Below, one piece after another: positions 15,632 through 23,819 of a stretch of DNA of 43,630 nucleotides. The position numbers and the translations under genes are program-made. Origin of the DNA: Polaribacter sp. IC066 (lineage in GTDB: Bacteria; Bacteroidota; Bacteroidia; Flavobacteriales; Flavobacteriaceae); contig NZ_VORR01000035.1 of the NCBI RefSeq assembly GCF_007997085.1, forward strand, positions 1 through 43,630, written 5' to 3'. Every line of letters begins with the position of its first letter. Within the stretch, counting starts at the first letter, position 1. The notes under the pieces are model-generated. The model saw only the letters and a program-made list of their open reading frames with translations. It did not search any database and was not told the origin of the DNA.

Positions 15632-16570
15632 TTACAGTAAACCTCTACCTATTTTAACAATTCTTTTTTCTTTAGTAAACTCTTTAGAAATTTTATCTAA
15701 GACTCCGTTTATAAAATAACTACTCTTTGCGGTAGAGTAATCTTTAGAAATTTCTATGTATTCATTAATGGTTACTCTTGTGGGTATTGAGGGAAAATTA
15801 AGAAATTCTGTCATGGCCATTTTAATAAGAATCATATCGATGTCTGCAATTCTATCGGTTTCCCAATTGGGTGTTTTATCGGTAATATCTTGTTCGTAAC
15901 TTTTCTCTTTTAAAACCGTTTTTCTAAATAGACTAGACACAAACTGCTCATCATCCATATCTTTATACAAAACACCTAAAACAAAATTAGTATTGTTTTT
16001 TTGTTTGCTTAACGATCTTGTAACCCAAGTATTTACAAAAGGAATATCATCTACCCAAGAAATCATTTTATCTTCAAAATATTCTGCCAACTTTTCATTT
16101 GGCGCAATAATTTCTTTGAAAAAATCAATCACAAAAGCTTTATCAATTTTAAAAGAGTCTTCTTCGGTATTGATATACTTTTTGTATAAATCGCTTTTAT
16201 GAAGTTCTTCTAAAATGATTCTAACATACTCAACATCTTGTTGCCAATACGTTAATGCATTAACCTCTACATAACTTTCTATACTAATGCTTTCTGCAAT
16301 AATATTGATGAGTTTGTTATCTATAAATTTTGTGTTGGGTTTTAAATCTTCTTTAGTAGCAAGAATTTTCTTTTTAGAAAGCGCCATTTTTTTGGCTGCT
16401 AATTTTTGTACTTCAGCTAACAGCTGAACGTTCAAAACATACAAATCGAACATTTTTAAAATACTATGTTTTAAAAATTTCTCTTCCTTAATGATATCAT
16501 CATTGTGAGATTGCTGCATGGCATACACAGATTGCATCACTTTTACTCGAATATGTCTTCTGTTAATCAT
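15632..16570 (-). CDS. nusB: Transcription antitermination factor NusB (long form)
   Basis: NusB binds boxA RNA with NusE/S10 and supports rRNA antitermination. The 312-residue length is about twice that of proteobacterial NusB but normal in Bacteroidota, which carry an extra N-terminal helical region. The N-terminus MINRRHIRVKVMQSVYAMQQ and the C-terminal core DIDMILIKMAMTEFLNFPSI, VTINEYIEISKDYSTAKSSY and FINGVLDKI are the recognisable NusB helices. A TATTTTTG element lies upstream at 16613-16606. Divergent from the ABC exporter. Confidence 0.95.
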   Translation of the reverse strand: MINRRHIRVKVMQSVYAMQQSHNDDIIKEEKFLKHSILKMFDLYVLNVQLLAEVQKLAAKKMALSKKKILATKEDLKPNTKFIDNKLINIIAESISIESYVEVNALTYWQQDVEYVRIILEELHKSDLYKKYINTEEDSFKIDKAFVIDFFKEIIAPNEKLAEYFEDKMISWVDDIPFVNTWVTRSLSKQKNNTNFVLGVLYKDMDDEQFVSSLFRKTVLKEKSYEQDITDKTPNWETDRIADIDMILIKMAMTEFLNFPSIPTRVTINEYIEISKDYSTAKSSYFINGVLDKISKEFTKEKRIVKIGRGLL

Positions 16571-16605
16571 ATAAAGAACTTATAAATTTGCATTGATTTA
16601 ATGGG

Positions 16606-16613
16606 CAAAAATA
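16606..16613 (-). promoter_or_regulatory. -7 element TATTTTTG for nusB
   Basis: Exact TAnnTTTG on the minus strand 35 bases before the nusB ATG. No TTG is found at the -33 position, so only half of the consensus is met. Confidence 0.5.
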
Positions 16614-16683
16614 GTGTTAATTTTAGTTTCTCCTCATTACTTTTTTAATTCTTTTTTAAGAAAAAATATCTTTCTGAAACCCG

Positions 16684-16691
16684 TATATTCG
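16684..16691 (+). promoter_or_regulatory. -7-like element TATATTCG before the ABC exporter
   Basis: TATATTCG is one base off TAnnTTTG. The same octamer precedes the sodium symporter gene at 39738-39745, also 27-34 bases before the start codon. If used, transcription starts around 16697, downstream of the GTG at 16691, supporting the TTG start at 16718. Confidence 0.4.
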
Positions 16692-16717
16692 TGCATTATT
16701 TTTTAACCCAATTTTCC

Positions 16718-18472
16718 TTGAAAGCATTAAAATATCTAAATAAATATTTATCGAAGTACAAGTGGCGCATTTTAATAGGATTGTTAATGACAATTGTATC
16801 TAAACTACTCGCACTTCAAGTTCCCAGAATCATTGGCGATTCCTTTAATATCGTTGAAGATTATTTAAGCGAAAATGTAACGGATGTAGCTGTTGTAAAA
16901 CACGAACTATTAATGAATGTACTCATTATTATAGGGGTTGCTTTATTAGGTGGCTTTCTTACTTTTTTAATGAGACAGACCATTATTGTGACTTCTAGAT
17001 TAATTGAGTTCGATTTAAAGAATGAAATTTATCAACAATATCAAAAATTATCTCTCAATTTTTATAAGAACAATAGAACGGGTGATTTAATGAATCGTAT
17101 TAGTGAAGATGTTTCTAAAGTAAGAATGTATGTTGGCCCTGCTATTATGTACTCTATGAACATGCTTGTACTTTTTGCCGTAGGTTTCACACAAATGGCA
17201 CGCGTAGATTTAAAATTAACGTTATACACCTTAATTCCTTTTCCGCTTTTAGCCATTGCCATTTCTGTATTAAGTAGAGTTATTCATAAAAGAAGTACCA
17301 TTGTTCAAGAATATTTATCAAAATTAACCACCTTTAATCAAGAGTTTTTTTCGGGAATCAATGTGGTAAAATCTTACGGTATTGAAGCGGCCACTATTAA
17401 AGCTTTTGATGTAATTTCTGATGAAAGCAAAGATAAAAACATCGAGCTTCAGAAAGCAAATGCACTCTTTTATCCTTTGATGCTTTTACTCATCGGAATC
17501 AGTAATTTAATTGTTATTTATGTGGGCGGGAATCAATATATAAACGGCGAAATTAAAGCTGGCGTTATTATTGAGTTTATTTTGTATGTAAATATCTTAA
17601 CATGGCCCGTTGCCGTGATTGGCTGGGTAACTTCTATGGTGCAGCAGGCCGAGGCATCGCAAGCAAGAATTAATGAGTTTTTAGACCAAGTTCCAGAAAT
17701 TAAAAACAACCAGCTAACAAAAACAGAAATACAAGGTAATGTTACTTTTAAAGGAGTTACCTTTATCTATGAAGACACCAACATTACAGCGTTAAAAAAT
17801 ATTTCTTTTTCTGTAAAATCTGGTCAAACTTTGGCTATATTAGGAAACACAGGTTCAGGCAAATCTACCATTATAGAACTAATTTCTAGATTGTATGACA
17901 CCACAAAAGGCACTGTTTTTTTAGATGATATTCCTATTCAAGAAGCTAATTTAAATGATGTTAGAAAACAAATTGGTTTTGTACCGCAAGATCCTTTCTT
18001 GTTTTCTGATACGATTAGTAACAATATTAAATTCGGAAAAGAAGAGGCTACCGAACAAGAAATTATAAACGCCGCAAAAAATGCCGTTGTACATGATAAT
18101 ATTATTGAATTTACAAATGGTTATAAAACCATTCTTGGCGAGCGAGGTGTAACACTCTCTGGCGGACAAAAACAGCGTGTTTCTATTGCTAGAGCAATTA
18201 TAAAAAATCCTAAAATATTAATTTTTGATGATTGTTTATCTGCTGTTGACACAGAGACAGAAGAAAAAATACTCTCAAATTTAGAAAAAATTTCTAAAAA
18301 CAAAACCACTTTTATTATTAGCCATAGAGTTTCATCAGCAAAAAATGCTGATAAAATTATTGTTTTAGACAATGGTGCTATTATACAACAAGGAACTCAC
18401 AATCAACTCATAAAACAAGAAGGGTATTATAAAAATTTGTATGACCAACAACTTTTAGAAAAAGAAAATTAA
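16718..18472 (+). CDS. ABC exporter, fused permease-ATPase
   Basis: A type IV ABC exporter half-transporter of about 584 residues: six membrane helices in roughly the first 310 residues, then the nucleotide-binding domain with Walker A GNTGSGKST, Q loop FVPQDPFLFSDT, signature LSGGQKQRVSIARA, Walker B ILIFDDCLSAVDT and switch His in ISHRVSS. The residue after the Walker B Asp is Asp rather than the usual catalytic Glu, as in degenerate sites of heterodimeric exporters and the YheI-like subgroup. A GTG start at 16691 would add 9 residues; the TTG at 16718 is preferred because of the upstream promoter-like element. Substrate unknown. Confidence 0.92.
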   Translation: MKALKYLNKYLSKYKWRILIGLLMTIVSKLLALQVPRIIGDSFNIVEDYLSENVTDVAVVKHELLMNVLIIIGVALLGGFLTFLMRQTIIVTSRLIEFDLKNEIYQQYQKLSLNFYKNNRTGDLMNRISEDVSKVRMYVGPAIMYSMNMLVLFAVGFTQMARVDLKLTLYTLIPFPLLAIAISVLSRVIHKRSTIVQEYLSKLTTFNQEFFSGINVVKSYGIEAATIKAFDVISDESKDKNIELQKANALFYPLMLLLIGISNLIVIYVGGNQYINGEIKAGVIIEFILYVNILTWPVAVIGWVTSMVQQAEASQARINEFLDQVPEIKNNQLTKTEIQGNVTFKGVTFIYEDTNITALKNISFSVKSGQTLAILGNTGSGKSTIIELISRLYDTTKGTVFLDDIPIQEANLNDVRKQIGFVPQDPFLFSDTISNNIKFGKEEATEQEIINAAKNAVVHDNIIEFTNGYKTILGERGVTLSGGQKQRVSIARAIIKNPKILIFDDCLSAVDTETEEKILSNLEKISKNKTTFIISHRVSSAKNADKIIVLDNGAIIQQGTHNQLIKQEGYYKNLYDQQLLEKEN

Positions 18473-18481
18473 TCTTTAACG

Positions 18482-18510
18482 TTGCAACGTAAAATATTTT
18501 ATTAGATTTG
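18482..18510 (+). promoter_or_regulatory. Consensus promoter for the PUR-alpha-like gene
   Basis: TTG (18482-18484), an 18-base spacer and TAGATTTG (18503-18510) match the Bacteroidota promoter. It begins 10 bases after the ABC exporter stop and ends 37 bases before the ATG at 18548, so the small protein has its own promoter. Confidence 0.75.
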
Positions 18511-18547
18511 TAAGTATAACAAACAATAACCACTATTTAAAAAGATT

Positions 18548-18907
18548 ATGGCAGAGAGAGTTGAACAAGAAGAAATTTTTTCACAGGTATTAAGAGCAGG
18601 AAGAAGAACTTATTTTTTTGATGTAAGAGCAACAAAAGCAGACGATTACTATTTAACTGTTACAGAAAGTAAAAAATTTACGCATGACGATGGCACGTTC
18701 CATTATCAAAAACATAAAATATATTTATACAAAGAAGATTTTGCTGATTTTCATGAAATGCTACAAAAAGCTACCGATTATATTGTTACCGAAAAAGGAG
18801 ACGAAGTAATTAGTGAACGCCATCAAAAAGATTTTAAAAAAGAGGAAAGCACTGAAGAAATAGCGCCAACACAAAACTTTACAGATCTTTCTTTTGACGA
18901 TATCTAA
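18548..18907 (+). CDS. PUR-alpha-like DNA/RNA-binding protein (DUF3276)
   Basis: A 119-residue protein with one PUR repeat: EEIFSQVLRAGRRTYFFDVR at about residues 8-27, then DDYYLTVTESKK and HYQKHKIYLYKEDFADFHEM. This is the bacterial PurA/DUF3276 family, conserved in Bacteroidota and spirochaetes; a homologue in Borrelia binds nucleic acid, which makes single-stranded DNA or RNA binding the best inference. The C-terminal 25 residues are acidic and probably disordered. It has its own consensus promoter and a strong downstream terminator, implying a well-expressed monocistronic gene. Confidence 0.9.
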   Translation: MAERVEQEEIFSQVLRAGRRTYFFDVRATKADDYYLTVTESKKFTHDDGTFHYQKHKIYLYKEDFADFHEMLQKATDYIVTEKGDEVISERHQKDFKKEESTEEIAPTQNFTDLSFDDI

Positions 18908-19044
18908 CAGTTGCAAACTATTTTTTCAGTATCTTGTTTGCGCAGTTATAGACTATTTTATTATTGACTTTTTGTGAATAGTTAGTTATCCCAAAAGGTT
19001 TTTTAAAACAATTTTAATTCAGATTCAATTTACACATTTACTAG

Positions 19045-19073
19045 AAAACCGTAAGCTTTTGTTTACGGTTTTT
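19045..19073 (+). terminator. Intrinsic terminator downstream of the PUR-like gene
   Basis: AAAACCGTAA (19045-19054) pairs with TTACGGTTTT (19063-19072) over 10 bases with an 8-base loop, followed by further T residues. Confidence 0.8.
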
Positions 19074-19196
19074 ATATTTTTGGCAAAGTTAAGCACTTGA
19101 ATACATAAAATTGAAACGACTATCGAAGAATCAAAAAAAATCCATTTTATACTTCAATCTACAGCGCAAGATTTCAAGCCAACATCAGAATAAGTA

Positions 19197-19283
19197 TTGA
19201 AACAAGTTTAGTACGTATAGCGGAATTAATTCAGTCTACAATTTTGAGTTCAGAGCTTCACTATTTATCAAAATTTAGTTTCA
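19197..19283. repeat. Dispersed repeat, copy 2
   Basis: Non-coding DNA just after the menF-type stop in a convergent gap. It contains CTACAATTTTGAGTTCAGAG ... AAAATTTAGTTTCA, aligned with copy 1 (9758-9811) at about 42 of 54 bases, with matching GAAACAA and AATTAATT motifs upstream. The rest of 18908-19293 holds the terminator and no gene. Confidence 0.55.
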
Positions 19284-19293
19284 GTAAATAAAA

Positions 19294-20397
19294 TTATAAA
19301 ACCCGTTTCATCGTTCTACTTTTAGAAACAGTTTCCTCCCACTCTTTTTTAGCATCACTATCTTTTGTAATACCGCCACCAACATAAATAAATGCGTTAT
19401 TATCTTGAATTTCCATACACCGTAAATTAACAAATAAAGAAGAATTTGTGCTTTTTAAACTTTGATTGTCCATATGTATTTCGCCTAAAAAACCAGTGTA
19501 AAAAGTACGCTTATAATTTTCATTTGCCACGATAAATTCTTTTGCACTATCTCTCGGTAAACCGCAAACTGCCGGTGTTGGGTGTAAAGCTCTAATGAGT
19601 TCTTTTAAATTTGATTTTTCTACTAAAATCCCCGTAACTGTTGTTTTTAAATGCAATAAATTGCCCGCTTTCACGGTTTTAGTTTTATCAATTTTTAAAT
19701 TTGATGTAATCTCTTTTACTTGATCTTTTATAAAATCTGTAACCAACTGCTGCTCTTCTAATTCCTTACTTTTCCAGACTACGTTTTCTAATTCTAATAA
19801 ACTTGATTCTGTTTGTGCTGAACTTAATTCGGAATCTACATGATACACCTGCGTACCTGCTAAAGACATCGTTTTAAAATCTGAATTTTTTATCAGTACA
19901 AGAGTCTCTGGAGTTGCACCCAACCACAAACCTACTTTTGGATGAAACCAAACATATACAAAGGCATTTTTATAATTTTGCAGTAATTTTTGATATACTT
20001 TTAATAGATTAAAATCGGCTAATTCAATTTTTTCTTTTCTAGAAATCACTACTTTTTTTAAAGCAGTTGTATTGATTTCCTGAATCGTTTTTTTTACCAA
20101 TTTAAGATGATATTCCTCTGAAAGACCATCAGCCAAATATTCTTTTTCCTCGATATTAATACTGTTTAAAGAAAGTTCTTCTGCTAAAAGTTCAGCTTTT
20201 TCAAAAGGAAATAAAATTGTTTTTTCAGACGCATTAAAAGGCGCAAAAACAAAGCCTGATTCTGCAAAGTTCTCGGAATAAAAAAGAGCGTCATCTTCCA
20301 TAAAAAAACCAGTAAGCGTTGTCTTGTTTGGTTTTCTATAAACTACAAAAGGTAATTCTTTATTATAAAAAGTGTTTATTTTATCAAAAAGTTTCAT
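19294..20397 (-). CDS. menF: Isochorismate synthase (chorismate-binding enzyme)
   Basis: Converts chorismate to isochorismate, normally the first step of menaquinone synthesis in Bacteroidota. The 367-residue protein has the conserved C-terminal chorismate-binding core: KVVISRKEK near 131, GLWLGATPETLV near 156-167, MSLAGTQ near 177, HPTPAVCGLPRDSA near 275-288, FYTGFLGEIHMD, FVNLRCMEI and YVGGGITKDSDAKKEWEET at the end. The catalytic Lys/Glu pair is contained in these blocks. The neighbouring hotdog thioesterase two bases upstream supports menF rather than a siderophore entC, though the sequence alone does not separate them. Confidence 0.88.
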   Translation of the reverse strand: MKLFDKINTFYNKELPFVVYRKPNKTTLTGFFMEDDALFYSENFAESGFVFAPFNASEKTILFPFEKAELLAEELSLNSINIEEKEYLADGLSEEYHLKLVKKTIQEINTTALKKVVISRKEKIELADFNLLKVYQKLLQNYKNAFVYVWFHPKVGLWLGATPETLVLIKNSDFKTMSLAGTQVYHVDSELSSAQTESSLLELENVVWKSKELEEQQLVTDFIKDQVKEITSNLKIDKTKTVKAGNLLHLKTTVTGILVEKSNLKELIRALHPTPAVCGLPRDSAKEFIVANENYKRTFYTGFLGEIHMDNQSLKSTNSSLFVNLRCMEIQDNNAFIYVGGGITKDSDAKKEWEETVSKSRTMKRVL

Positions 20398-20399
20398 TC

Positions 20400-20816
20400 T
20401 TATTTTTTATCTAAAACAATGTTGGTCAGTTTACAAATAGAAATTAAATTCTCTTCTTCATCCATAATTCTAATTTCCCATAAATGAGTGGTTCTACCCT
20501 TATGAATTGGTTTTGCAATTGCCAAAACAACCCCGTCTTTTTTACTTTTTAAATGATTGATGCTTAACTCAATTCCCTTAATAATTTTGGTCTTTGTATC
20601 TACAAAAAGTGCCGATGCACAGCTACCAACAGTCTCCGCTAAAGCAGCAGTTGCACCGCCGTGTAAAATTCCGTAAGGCTGATAAACTCTAGAATTTACA
20701 GGCATTTTTGCGGTTACAAAGTCTTCACCAACGTCTACAAACTCTATTTCTAAAGTTTCCATAAGTGTATTTTTATTAAGATTGTTTAAAATTTCTAGTG
20801 TTTTTATTTTATCCAT
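20400..20816 (-). CDS. Hotdog-fold thioesterase, probable DHNA-CoA hydrolase
   Basis: A 138-residue PaaI/MenI-type acyl-CoA thioesterase. YQPYGILHGGATAALAETVG (about residues 45-64) is the family active-site region, with the conserved HGG and a catalytic Glu at about 61. HLKSKKDGVVLAIAKPIHKG and THLWEIRIMDEEENLI complete the hotdog sheet. It ends two bases before the isochorismate synthase gene on the same strand, so it most likely hydrolyses 1,4-dihydroxy-2-naphthoyl-CoA in menaquinone synthesis; a general PaaI-type role is the alternative. Confidence 0.85.
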   Translation of the reverse strand: MDKIKTLEILNNLNKNTLMETLEIEFVDVGEDFVTAKMPVNSRVYQPYGILHGGATAALAETVGSCASALFVDTKTKIIKGIELSINHLKSKKDGVVLAIAKPIHKGRTTHLWEIRIMDEEENLISICKLTNIVLDKK

Positions 20817-20857
20817 TAAAGAGCCGTTTAAAGGGTAAAAATACGTATAATTTATTG

Positions 20858-20865
20858 TATTTTTG
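20858..20865 (+). promoter_or_regulatory. -7 element TATTTTTG for the pRiA4b ORF-3-type gene
   Basis: Exact TAnnTTTG match ending 22 bases before the ATG at 20888. It lies in a 71-base divergent gap, so opposing promoters for the thioesterase and this gene must overlap. No TTG at the -33 position. Confidence 0.5.
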
Positions 20866-20887
20866 CAGTCCTATATTTAATGATTTT

Positions 20888-21388
20888 ATGTACAAAATAC
20901 GCGTTATTTTAGATACCCAAGAAGATGTAATTAGAACTGTTTTAGTTGATGATAGCATCGATTTAGAAAGCTTACATACTACAATTGCTTCGTCTTTTGG
21001 TTTTGCTGGTCAAGAAATGGCTTCCTTTTACAAAACCGATGATGAGTGGAACCAAGGAGAAGAAATACCTTTATTTAATATGGCAGAGGCTGGTGAAGAC
21101 ATTTCTATGCAGTCTTGTATCCTATATGAAATCTTACCCGAAGAAAACAATAAGCTGATCTATGTTTATGATTTCTTAAAAATGTGGACTTTTTATGTGG
21201 ATGTTATTGAAATATCTGAAGAAAAAAGAGAAGATATACCGCAAACTATTTTATCTGTTGGCGATATACCTGCCGAAGCGCCTGAAAAAGAATTTGTTGC
21301 AGAAAAACTTGATGATGGTTTTGGTGATGAGGAAGATATTGATGACGAATTTGGTCATTTTGATGATTTCGATTATAATGAATATTAA
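20888..21388 (+). CDS. Plasmid pRiA4b ORF-3-like (IS1096 TnpR-like) protein
   Basis: A 166-residue protein starting MYKIRVILDTQEDVIRTVLV, with LESLHTTIASSFGFAGQEMA and SFYKTDDEWNQGEEIPL, then YVYDFLKMWTFYVDVIEI. These match the PRiA4_ORF3 domain (xx-L-H-x-x-I-x-x-x-[FM]-x-[FW] and YxYDFGDxW patterns), a common small domain named from a plasmid and from IS1096 but usually chromosomal; function unknown. The last 40 residues are very acidic (DDGFGDEEDIDDEFGHFDDF). The frame is open upstream to 20798, but a -7 element at 20858 and homologue starts favour this ATG. Confidence 0.85.
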   Translation: MYKIRVILDTQEDVIRTVLVDDSIDLESLHTTIASSFGFAGQEMASFYKTDDEWNQGEEIPLFNMAEAGEDISMQSCILYEILPEENNKLIYVYDFLKMWTFYVDVIEISEEKREDIPQTILSVGDIPAEAPEKEFVAEKLDDGFGDEEDIDDEFGHFDDFDYNEY

Positions 21389-21399
21389 CAAAATCGTGT

Positions 21400-21431
21400 A
21401 ATTGCTTAAATGTTGAATTGCCTAAATGTTG
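21400..21431 (+). repeat. 16-bp direct repeat
   Basis: AATTGCTTAAATGTTG (21400-21415) is followed at once by AATTGCCTAAATGTTG (21416-21431), 15 of 16 bases identical. It lies 12 bases after the stop of the acidic-tailed protein. The rest of the gap to 21777 is AT-rich with no gene seen. Confidence 0.8.
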
Positions 21432-21776
21432 CATAGCTATAAATAATCAAATTTCATTTTAGAATTCTTGCTACTAGTTCACAAATTTCTTTAAAATTAT
21501 CTTTGAATATTTTATTGAATTTTCAAGATTCACTTGGACTTTATTATTTGTAAAATCATTTTTTTGGATAAAAAACAACTTAATACATCGCAAAATTTAA
21601 ACAGCAAAGTGTACTACTTTCATAAAACCTTAACCGTAAAATTACTATAACAATCCTCTTTAAGTATAACTTTTTCACAATTAAACAAGTTTCCCAATAA
21701 ACGATTACACCTATTTCCTCGTAACAAAATTGTATTTTAGTCGTCATAAATAGCATAACCGACTAAATCAATTTCT

Positions 21777-22676
21777 TTGGAAACTATCTTATCTCTCAAA
21801 AACCTCGATAAAAAATACGGAACTGTTCACGCAGTAAACAATCTTTCTTTTGATATTCAGAAAGGAAATGTGTACGGAATTTTAGGGCCAAATGGCTCTG
21901 GTAAGTCTACTACTCTTGGTATTATTTTAAATGTTGTAAACAGAACTTCTGGCGAGTTTTCTTGGTTTAACGGAAATCTATCTACACATCAAGCTTTAAA
22001 GAAAGTTGGGGCTATTATAGAGCGCCCAAATTTTTATCCTTACATGACGGCTGCTCAAAATTTAGCCTTAATTTGTAAAATAAAAGGAATATCAACAGAA
22101 AAAATCGATCAAAAATTAACAACTGTAAACCTATTTGATAGAAGAGATAGTAAGTTTAGTACTTTTTCTTTGGGAATGAAACAACGTTTAGCAATTGCTT
22201 CTGCGTTATTAAATGATCCTGAAATTTTAATTTTAGATGAACCCACAAATGGTTTAGATCCTCAAGGAATTCATGAAATTAGACAAATTATTCAAAATAT
22301 TGCAGCAAACGGAACTACCATTTTATTGGCTTCTCATCTTTTAGATGAAGTAGAAAAAGTATGTTCTCATGTTATTGTCATTAGAAAAGGAGTAAAATTA
22401 TACGCTGGTCGCGTAGATGAGTTAACGGCTTCTAATGGTTTATTAGAACTAAAAATTGATAAAAAAGAAGCGGAATTGATTGTACTTTTAGAAAACCATG
22501 TAGCTATTAGCAAAATCAAAAAAGATCATGAAACAATTATTGCTACTTTAAATCGCGAAATTTCAGCTACAGAAATTAATACATATTTGTTTGAAAAAGG
22601 TTTTATTTTATCGCATTTGGTAAAGCGTAAACCTAGTTTAGAGCAACAATTTTTAGATTTAACCAACAACCAATAA
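21777..22676 (+). CDS. ABC transporter ATP-binding protein
   Basis: A 299-residue ATPase of an ABC-2 type transporter. Walker A GPNGSGKSTT near residues 38-47, Q loop near RPNFYPYM, signature FSLGMKQRLAIASALL (LGMKQ variant of LSGGQ typical of this class), Walker B ILILDEPTNGLDP and switch His in LLASHLLDEVEKVC. The C-terminal 80 residues form the regulatory extension common in NatA/BcrA-like ATPases. The start is a TTG at 21777 (METILSLKNL). The permease gene follows after 19 bases. The cargo (drug, lipid or lantibiotic-type peptide) cannot be told. Confidence 0.92.
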   Translation: METILSLKNLDKKYGTVHAVNNLSFDIQKGNVYGILGPNGSGKSTTLGIILNVVNRTSGEFSWFNGNLSTHQALKKVGAIIERPNFYPYMTAAQNLALICKIKGISTEKIDQKLTTVNLFDRRDSKFSTFSLGMKQRLAIASALLNDPEILILDEPTNGLDPQGIHEIRQIIQNIAANGTTILLASHLLDEVEKVCSHVIVIRKGVKLYAGRVDELTASNGLLELKIDKKEAELIVLLENHVAISKIKKDHETIIATLNREISATEINTYLFEKGFILSHLVKRKPSLEQQFLDLTNNQ

Positions 22677-22695
22677 TCAACTAAACCTTACAGTC

Positions 22696-23541
22696 ATGTT
22701 AAGACTACTTACTATAGAATTCCATAAATTAAAATACAATAGAGCCAGCAAAATACTTTCTATTATTTACTTTGGGTTGCTTACCTCCATTGCATTAATA
22801 GCCTCAATTAAGTTCGAGTTTGGTAATTTTAAACTGCATTTAGCAGATGCAGGAATCTTTAACTTTCCTTATATATGGCATTTTAATACCTACGTAGCAT
22901 CCATTTTAAAATTCTTTTTATTACTGGTTATTGTTTCTATGATGTCTAACGAATACAGTTATAAAACATTAAAACAAAACTTAATTGATGGTTTAAGTAA
23001 AAAGGAATTTATTCTTTCTAAATTTTATACCGTGGTTGTTTTTGCATTGATATCAACTGTTTTTGTCTTTGTGGTTACATTGGTTTTAGGACTTGTATAT
23101 TCTGATTATAATGAACTTTCAATTATATTTTCTAATCTAGAGTATGTACTCGCATTCTTTATAAAATTAGTAGGATTCTTTTCTTTCGGATTGTTTTTAG
23201 GAATTCTTGTAAAACGTTCTGCGTTTGCAATTGGTGCTATGGTGGTTTGGCTCATTATAGAAAGCATGTTTAAAGGGTTTTTATATTGGCAATTTAGAAG
23301 TGCTGAAAAAACAGGCGAAACTGTAGATACTATCATGCAATTTTTACCTTTAGAGGCTATGGCTAATTTAATTAAAGAACCATTTTCTAATTTAGGTGCG
23401 GTAAGATCTGCTGCAAATACTATGGGAGAGGTCTTTACCAAAAGTTATTCTGTAGAATTTACAACCATCTTAATCGTTTCTTTTTGGACTTTTATTTTTG
23501 TGTATTTATCTTATAAACTACTAGTAAAAAGAGATTTGTAA
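22696..23541 (+). CDS. ABC-2 type permease
   Basis: A 281-residue membrane protein with about six hydrophobic segments, the first at residues 19-38 (LSIIYFGLLTSIALIASIKF) and the last at about 255-275. MSNEYSYKTLKQNLIDGLSK at about residues 82-101 is the interfacial motif typical of ABC-2 permeases (N-E-x-x-x-x-T-x-[KR]). It is the membrane partner of the ATPase encoded just upstream. An inverted repeat downstream probably terminates the operon. Confidence 0.9.
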   Translation: MLRLLTIEFHKLKYNRASKILSIIYFGLLTSIALIASIKFEFGNFKLHLADAGIFNFPYIWHFNTYVASILKFFLLLVIVSMMSNEYSYKTLKQNLIDGLSKKEFILSKFYTVVVFALISTVFVFVVTLVLGLVYSDYNELSIIFSNLEYVLAFFIKLVGFFSFGLFLGILVKRSAFAIGAMVVWLIIESMFKGFLYWQFRSAEKTGETVDTIMQFLPLEAMANLIKEPFSNLGAVRSAANTMGEVFTKSYSVEFTTILIVSFWTFIFVYLSYKLLVKRDL

Positions 23542-23613
23542 TTTATATCTCTTCTTTATCAAACAAAAAGAACGCTATTATTAAACAAATAATTTTGGCT
23601 AGATATCTATTTT

Positions 23614-23653
23614 AAACAAAAAAACCCGATGTAAAAATCTTGTTTTTTTGTTT
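23614..23653 (+). terminator. Probable terminator after the ABC-2 operon
   Basis: AAACAAAAAAAC (23614-23625) and GTTTTTTTGTTT (23642-23653) are perfect 12-base inverted arms around a 16-base loop. The stem is almost all A-T, so it is weaker than a GC-stemmed terminator, but it ends in a T-rich run. Confidence 0.55.
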
Positions 23654-23819
23654 TCTAATGTGCCTAAAACAAAGCATTTTTTTTTATAAACTCGTACTTT
23701 CTTTATATTTCTAAATCAAAATTAAACTTTTAAAAATATTTCAATTTTCTTTTGTAATTTGCATTACATGAATTTTTTAGTTCATCATTGCTTATAACCA
23801 CTTTTATCAATTGAAAATA

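Noticed and set aside
20798..20887. Longer start for the pRiA4b ORF-3-type protein
   Set aside because: The extra 30 residues overlap the divergent thioesterase gene and the promoter -7 element at 20858-20865.
20888..21388. Calling the 'IS1096 TnpR-like' protein a mobile element
   Set aside because: The name is historical; no transposase, inverted repeats or recombinase motif surrounds it.
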